Positions 46,331 through 49,013 of a stretch of DNA of 49,013 nucleotides are shown in pieces. The DNA comes from Phoronis australis (taxonomy: Eukaryota; Phoronida; Phoronidae). Each line of letters starts with the position of its first letter. The stretch's first letter is position 1. Where the stretch lies: the NCBI GenBank assembly GCA_002633005.1, contig NMRA01000318.1:1-49013 (forward strand), in the 5' to 3' direction. A program made the position numbers and the translations under genes. The notes beneath the pieces are model-generated. The model worked only from the letters and a program-made list of their open reading frames with translations, searched no databases and had not been told where the DNA came from.

Positions 46331-48057
46331 GATTATTCACTCTCCATCTACGCACAACTTCAAAGCATTGCTACCTTTTAAACACACCCACACAGACAAT
46401 CGTCTGACAACTAACTTGCATAAAAATTTCCTCATGTGTAGGCAATTACATCGCCCTGTAATGCCCCGGCATACATGTAGCCAGTCGAGGGTTTACGTAA
46501 TGCCTAATGCTGTGTTCCATTCCGCTTGATTCGGTCATCCGGAATATAAAACTAAGATGATATTTTCTTTCTAGGGATGCCTTATTAGGTTTCCTTTCGT
46601 TTTGAATAATGTGATAATTGATATTTTCTTTTGATTGCTAGTTCAAAATTTAACAAATGCTACCACTTCATAAGACAATTTAATTGATTTTGCACATTCG
46701 GTTATTAACGCAATAATGCCAAATCATTCTTTGTTAGCAAATGCATCCGAAGTTTCAAAAGCATCAAACCTTTGTTTACGTGGTCTTTCTGCCGTTCAAC
46801 AACGTATCAATTTGTTTTGCGAAGGCTATTATTATAGTTATCAGTTTTGCTTTTCTGCTGATTAGAAGCCATATTAACCCTAAACACCTCTCTACTTTCT
46901 AGGACTATTGTGTTTCACACTCTCAGAACTGTATGCAAAATGCGCCAAAAGTATTACATAGTTCGTGGACATCACTAATTTATCAGAACAGCTAACGTTT
47001 AGTGAGTTGTGCAAATGTTTTATATGAAATTGGTTTTGTATATTGCGTGATATTTATTGCATGCCTATTATGTCAAATATTGAATGAACCGAGGTGTAAA
47101 CCTAATGCGAACTTTCTATCAAACATTTTTTCGCCAGTAATCTATCTACGGAACTGAATAATGTAAATTTTAGAAAAGGATTTTGGAAATTTCAGACAAT
47201 GACAGTGACGATTTTATTAGATTTTATATTCCAATCAAGTAATTTTCAGTGACATGTTATGGCCACTCTGACCAAGTTTCCAGTACTGTCACGTCTGGAT
47301 TTACAGGTAGCAACATCAACATCTAAATATAACCGTTTCTCATTGTATGCAAAGACAAGGGAAGTCAGTGATGTTCTGCGATATCTTTTTGTTTGTATAT
47401 ATGTATGCAGTTTCCGGGCTCCGTTCCGTAAAAGCGACTAAAACACAAACGATTCGGCGGTCTCACGATCCTATACCAACTGCTGTGTGAAGTTTTGGTC
47501 AAGCAATTCTGAGCACATGAAAGTAGAAAATGATTGATCAAAATTATCTCAGAAACTAGCAATGATTCTCGTATAATTTTGCTTACCTGAAGTTCAGAAA
47601 TCTGTACGTGGAGCGAAATTTCATTCTCAAATCAAAAGTCACTTCATGAAACAGAATCCCCGGACTTAACCTATCATTTGGAGATACTTCTGTTTGAAAG
47701 GATTGTGGCGGTGGACAGAATTAATCATCCATAAACAACCTTGCTAATGTGTAAGATACTGAGCCACATCACCACGTTCCGTTCAATATCTGTTTTATCA
47801 CAACTTAAAATGCGTATTATTCTTGTTGTTTTATTTGTCCTCAATAAAGGTGTAAGCAATGTTGGCACACGTGCACATAACGGAATAATTCAGTTGTCTT
47901 CAATATATACCAGAGCGTGATTTCTGCGCGAATTTAACCCAAAGTCCAGCATCATGAGGAAAAAACTTACCACATCCATTTGACCAGTCAGACAGGTGAC
48001 CGCTATTACTAACTCAGCGAGTGGGACAGACCTTTTGAGGGAGGGTGCTTTCAATAA
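46331..48057. other. No recognisable gene
   Basis: AT-rich sequence with short frames and no motif. No repeats matching the named families were seen. Confidence 0.4.
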
Positions 48058-48478
48058 ACCCGCTCACTAGGGGTGGGGACTTAACATGCGCTTCGAGTAC
48101 ATGTACATGAATTGGATGGAATGTGACATTGCCTCACCAGAACTATGGAGTGCCACGCAAGGATCTACAGAGTGGCAATACAAGTGTAAATGCACATGTA
48201 TCATTATGCGTGAGCTATTTCAGGGCAACATAATAGACCGGGCTTTGACTAGTTCTTCGGATCCACATGCAGGTAAACACAACTACAAGGCGACTAAATT
48301 GGTCTTAACCGTTATTAACCGCTGTTAAATTGTTAATGGGACAGGATGTGGAGTCATAAACTGGACAACTTAGTGCAACGCCAGACGAGCTAAAGAATTC
48401 CGTTTGTATGACAGATACGTCGAATTACGAAATCATTCGGAACTCAGTAATGCAAGACGCCAAAGGAACGGTTAGTTT
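48058..48478 (+). repeat. Dispersed repeat R3, copy 2, cut by the copia LTR
   Basis: Second copy of the repeat at 40251-40690. It includes CACATGTATC and the ACGCCAGACGAGCTAAAG block, and it breaks off at 48478, where the LTR begins. The copia-type element therefore inserted into an existing repeat copy. Confidence 0.5.
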
Positions 48479-48649
48479 TGTTAGTTCGCTCAAAGACAAC
48501 GCAAAAGTCCCTATCAATTGATTATATTCGCCAGCACAATAAACGCAAACGGTCTACCAACATGGACGCTCTGGAACGCTCCTCCAGCTAGTGGGGAGAG
48601 GTGAAACACCAGAGACGCCTGGCGGCTAATACAAAGCTTAACACCAACA
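48479..48649 (-). mobile_element. Short 3' LTR of a copia-type element
   Basis: Read on the minus strand, the segment starts TGTTGG directly after a polypurine tract and ends CTAACA, 171 bp later. The termini are near-perfect inverted repeats with TG...CA. The short length and TGTTG start fit GalEa-like copia elements. The other LTR lies outside the window, so the pair and the target-site duplication cannot be checked. Confidence 0.5.
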
Positions 48650-48668
48650 CTCACTCCTTTTTCTTTTA
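48650..48668 (-). other. Polypurine tract
   Basis: On the minus strand AAAAGAAAAAGGAGTGAG immediately precedes the TGTTGG start of the LTR, about 80 bases after the RNase H stop codon. This is the expected plus-strand priming site. Confidence 0.55.
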
Positions 48669-48749
48669 TGATAAGGATGGCAGTAAAAAGTGGGTAAATA
48701 TATGAACAGAAAAACTTAATGTAAAAACTAACTAAACTAATGTGAAAGT

Positions 48750-49013
48750 CTATAACTGTCCGGTTTGAATAGCATTAAGTATGTTCACAGACGAAGCACC
48801 ACGCTTCGTCATACAGTTCGCTAACTGCTGATGACCAGGACACCACTTGATATAGTTTACATCCTTGGTTTGTAACGACTGTCTTATCGCACTAATGTCA
48901 AGCCGCAAGCGTTTATCGTCAACCAACTTGGTCGAATGAACGGCTTCGACAACACTCTTATTGTCCACGAATGCGACAACGGGAATTGATTTTGGAGGCA
49001 GTCCCAACAAATC
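48750..49013 (-). CDS. Copia-type RNase H, C-terminal end of Pol (partial)
   Basis: The minus-strand frame enters from the window edge and stops at 48750-48752. It carries the copia RNase H end: FVDNKSVVEAVHST, DKRLRLDISAIRQ, IKWCPGHQQLANCMTKRGAS. DNKS and W-PG-QQLA-C-TK match the family, which copies element RNA into DNA and degrades the template. The last acidic residue of the active site, normally Asp in QLAD, is Asn here, so activity is doubtful unless this is a sequencing variant. A polypurine tract and 171-bp LTR follow at the expected distance. The frame is intact to the window edge, so the element is younger than the other retroelements here. Confidence 0.8.
   Translation of the reverse strand, partial: DLLGLPPKSIPVVAFVDNKSVVEAVHSTKLVDDKRLRLDISAIRQSLQTKDVNYIKWCPGHQQLANCMTKRGASSVNILNAIQTGQL

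Noticed and set aside
1-49013. CRISPR arrays, rRNA genes or bacterial operons
   Set aside because: No regularly spaced short repeats, no rRNA-like conserved blocks and no compact overlapping coding genes were seen.

Overview
The window looks like intron- and repeat-rich nuclear DNA of an invertebrate metazoan, probably marine. The reasons are spliced extracellular-domain exons with GT/AG borders, several degenerate non-LTR and LTR retroelements, a THAP remnant, MITE-like elements, many short dispersed and tandem repeats, and no compact bacterial-type genes. The species or phylum cannot be fixed from the sequence alone.

The best host coding signal is a set of minus-strand exons for extracellular modules: a kringle exon (41339-41620), a Kunitz-like exon (10198-10361), a WSC exon (8203-8487) and a second kringle exon (5374-5688). 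The two kringle exons and the WSC exon are multiples of three and start and end in phase 1, as expected for shuffled secreted-protein modules. The Kunitz-like exon lacks the Cys14-Cys38 pair and the reactive loop, and it leaves in a different phase. These exons could belong to one large mosaic gene, or to two genes, because about 31 kb of mostly transposon sequence separates the first kringle from the rest. No signal peptide, first exon or last exon was identified.

Most of the remainder is repeat sequence. 4.76-5.08 kb holds a MITE-like element and 6.6-6.84 kb a broken THAP gene with promoter motifs. 13.3-17.0 kb is an inverted-repeat-flanked element with about 140-bp internal tandem repeats and a broken coding remnant. 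17.9-19.4 kb holds two diverged tandem duplications. 22.75-24.31 kb is a LINE 3' end with RNase H and a zinc knuckle. 31.3-31.87 kb is a tandem duplication. 32.5-35.39 kb is a decayed LTR element whose LTR carries a perfect four-unit heat shock element. 37.0-40.06 kb is a decayed EN-RT LINE. 41.68-42.74 kb is a nearly identical 532-bp duplication with an N at the junction. 44.6-44.8 kb is another RT scrap. 48.48-49.01 kb is the 3' end of a copia-type element with RNase H, polypurine tract and short LTR.

The two observations most worth following up are the kringle/WSC/degenerate-Kunitz exon set and the LTR with a heat shock factor binding array. Three further HSE-like or repeated promoter-like segments may be related. 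All splice borders and domain calls were made by eye.
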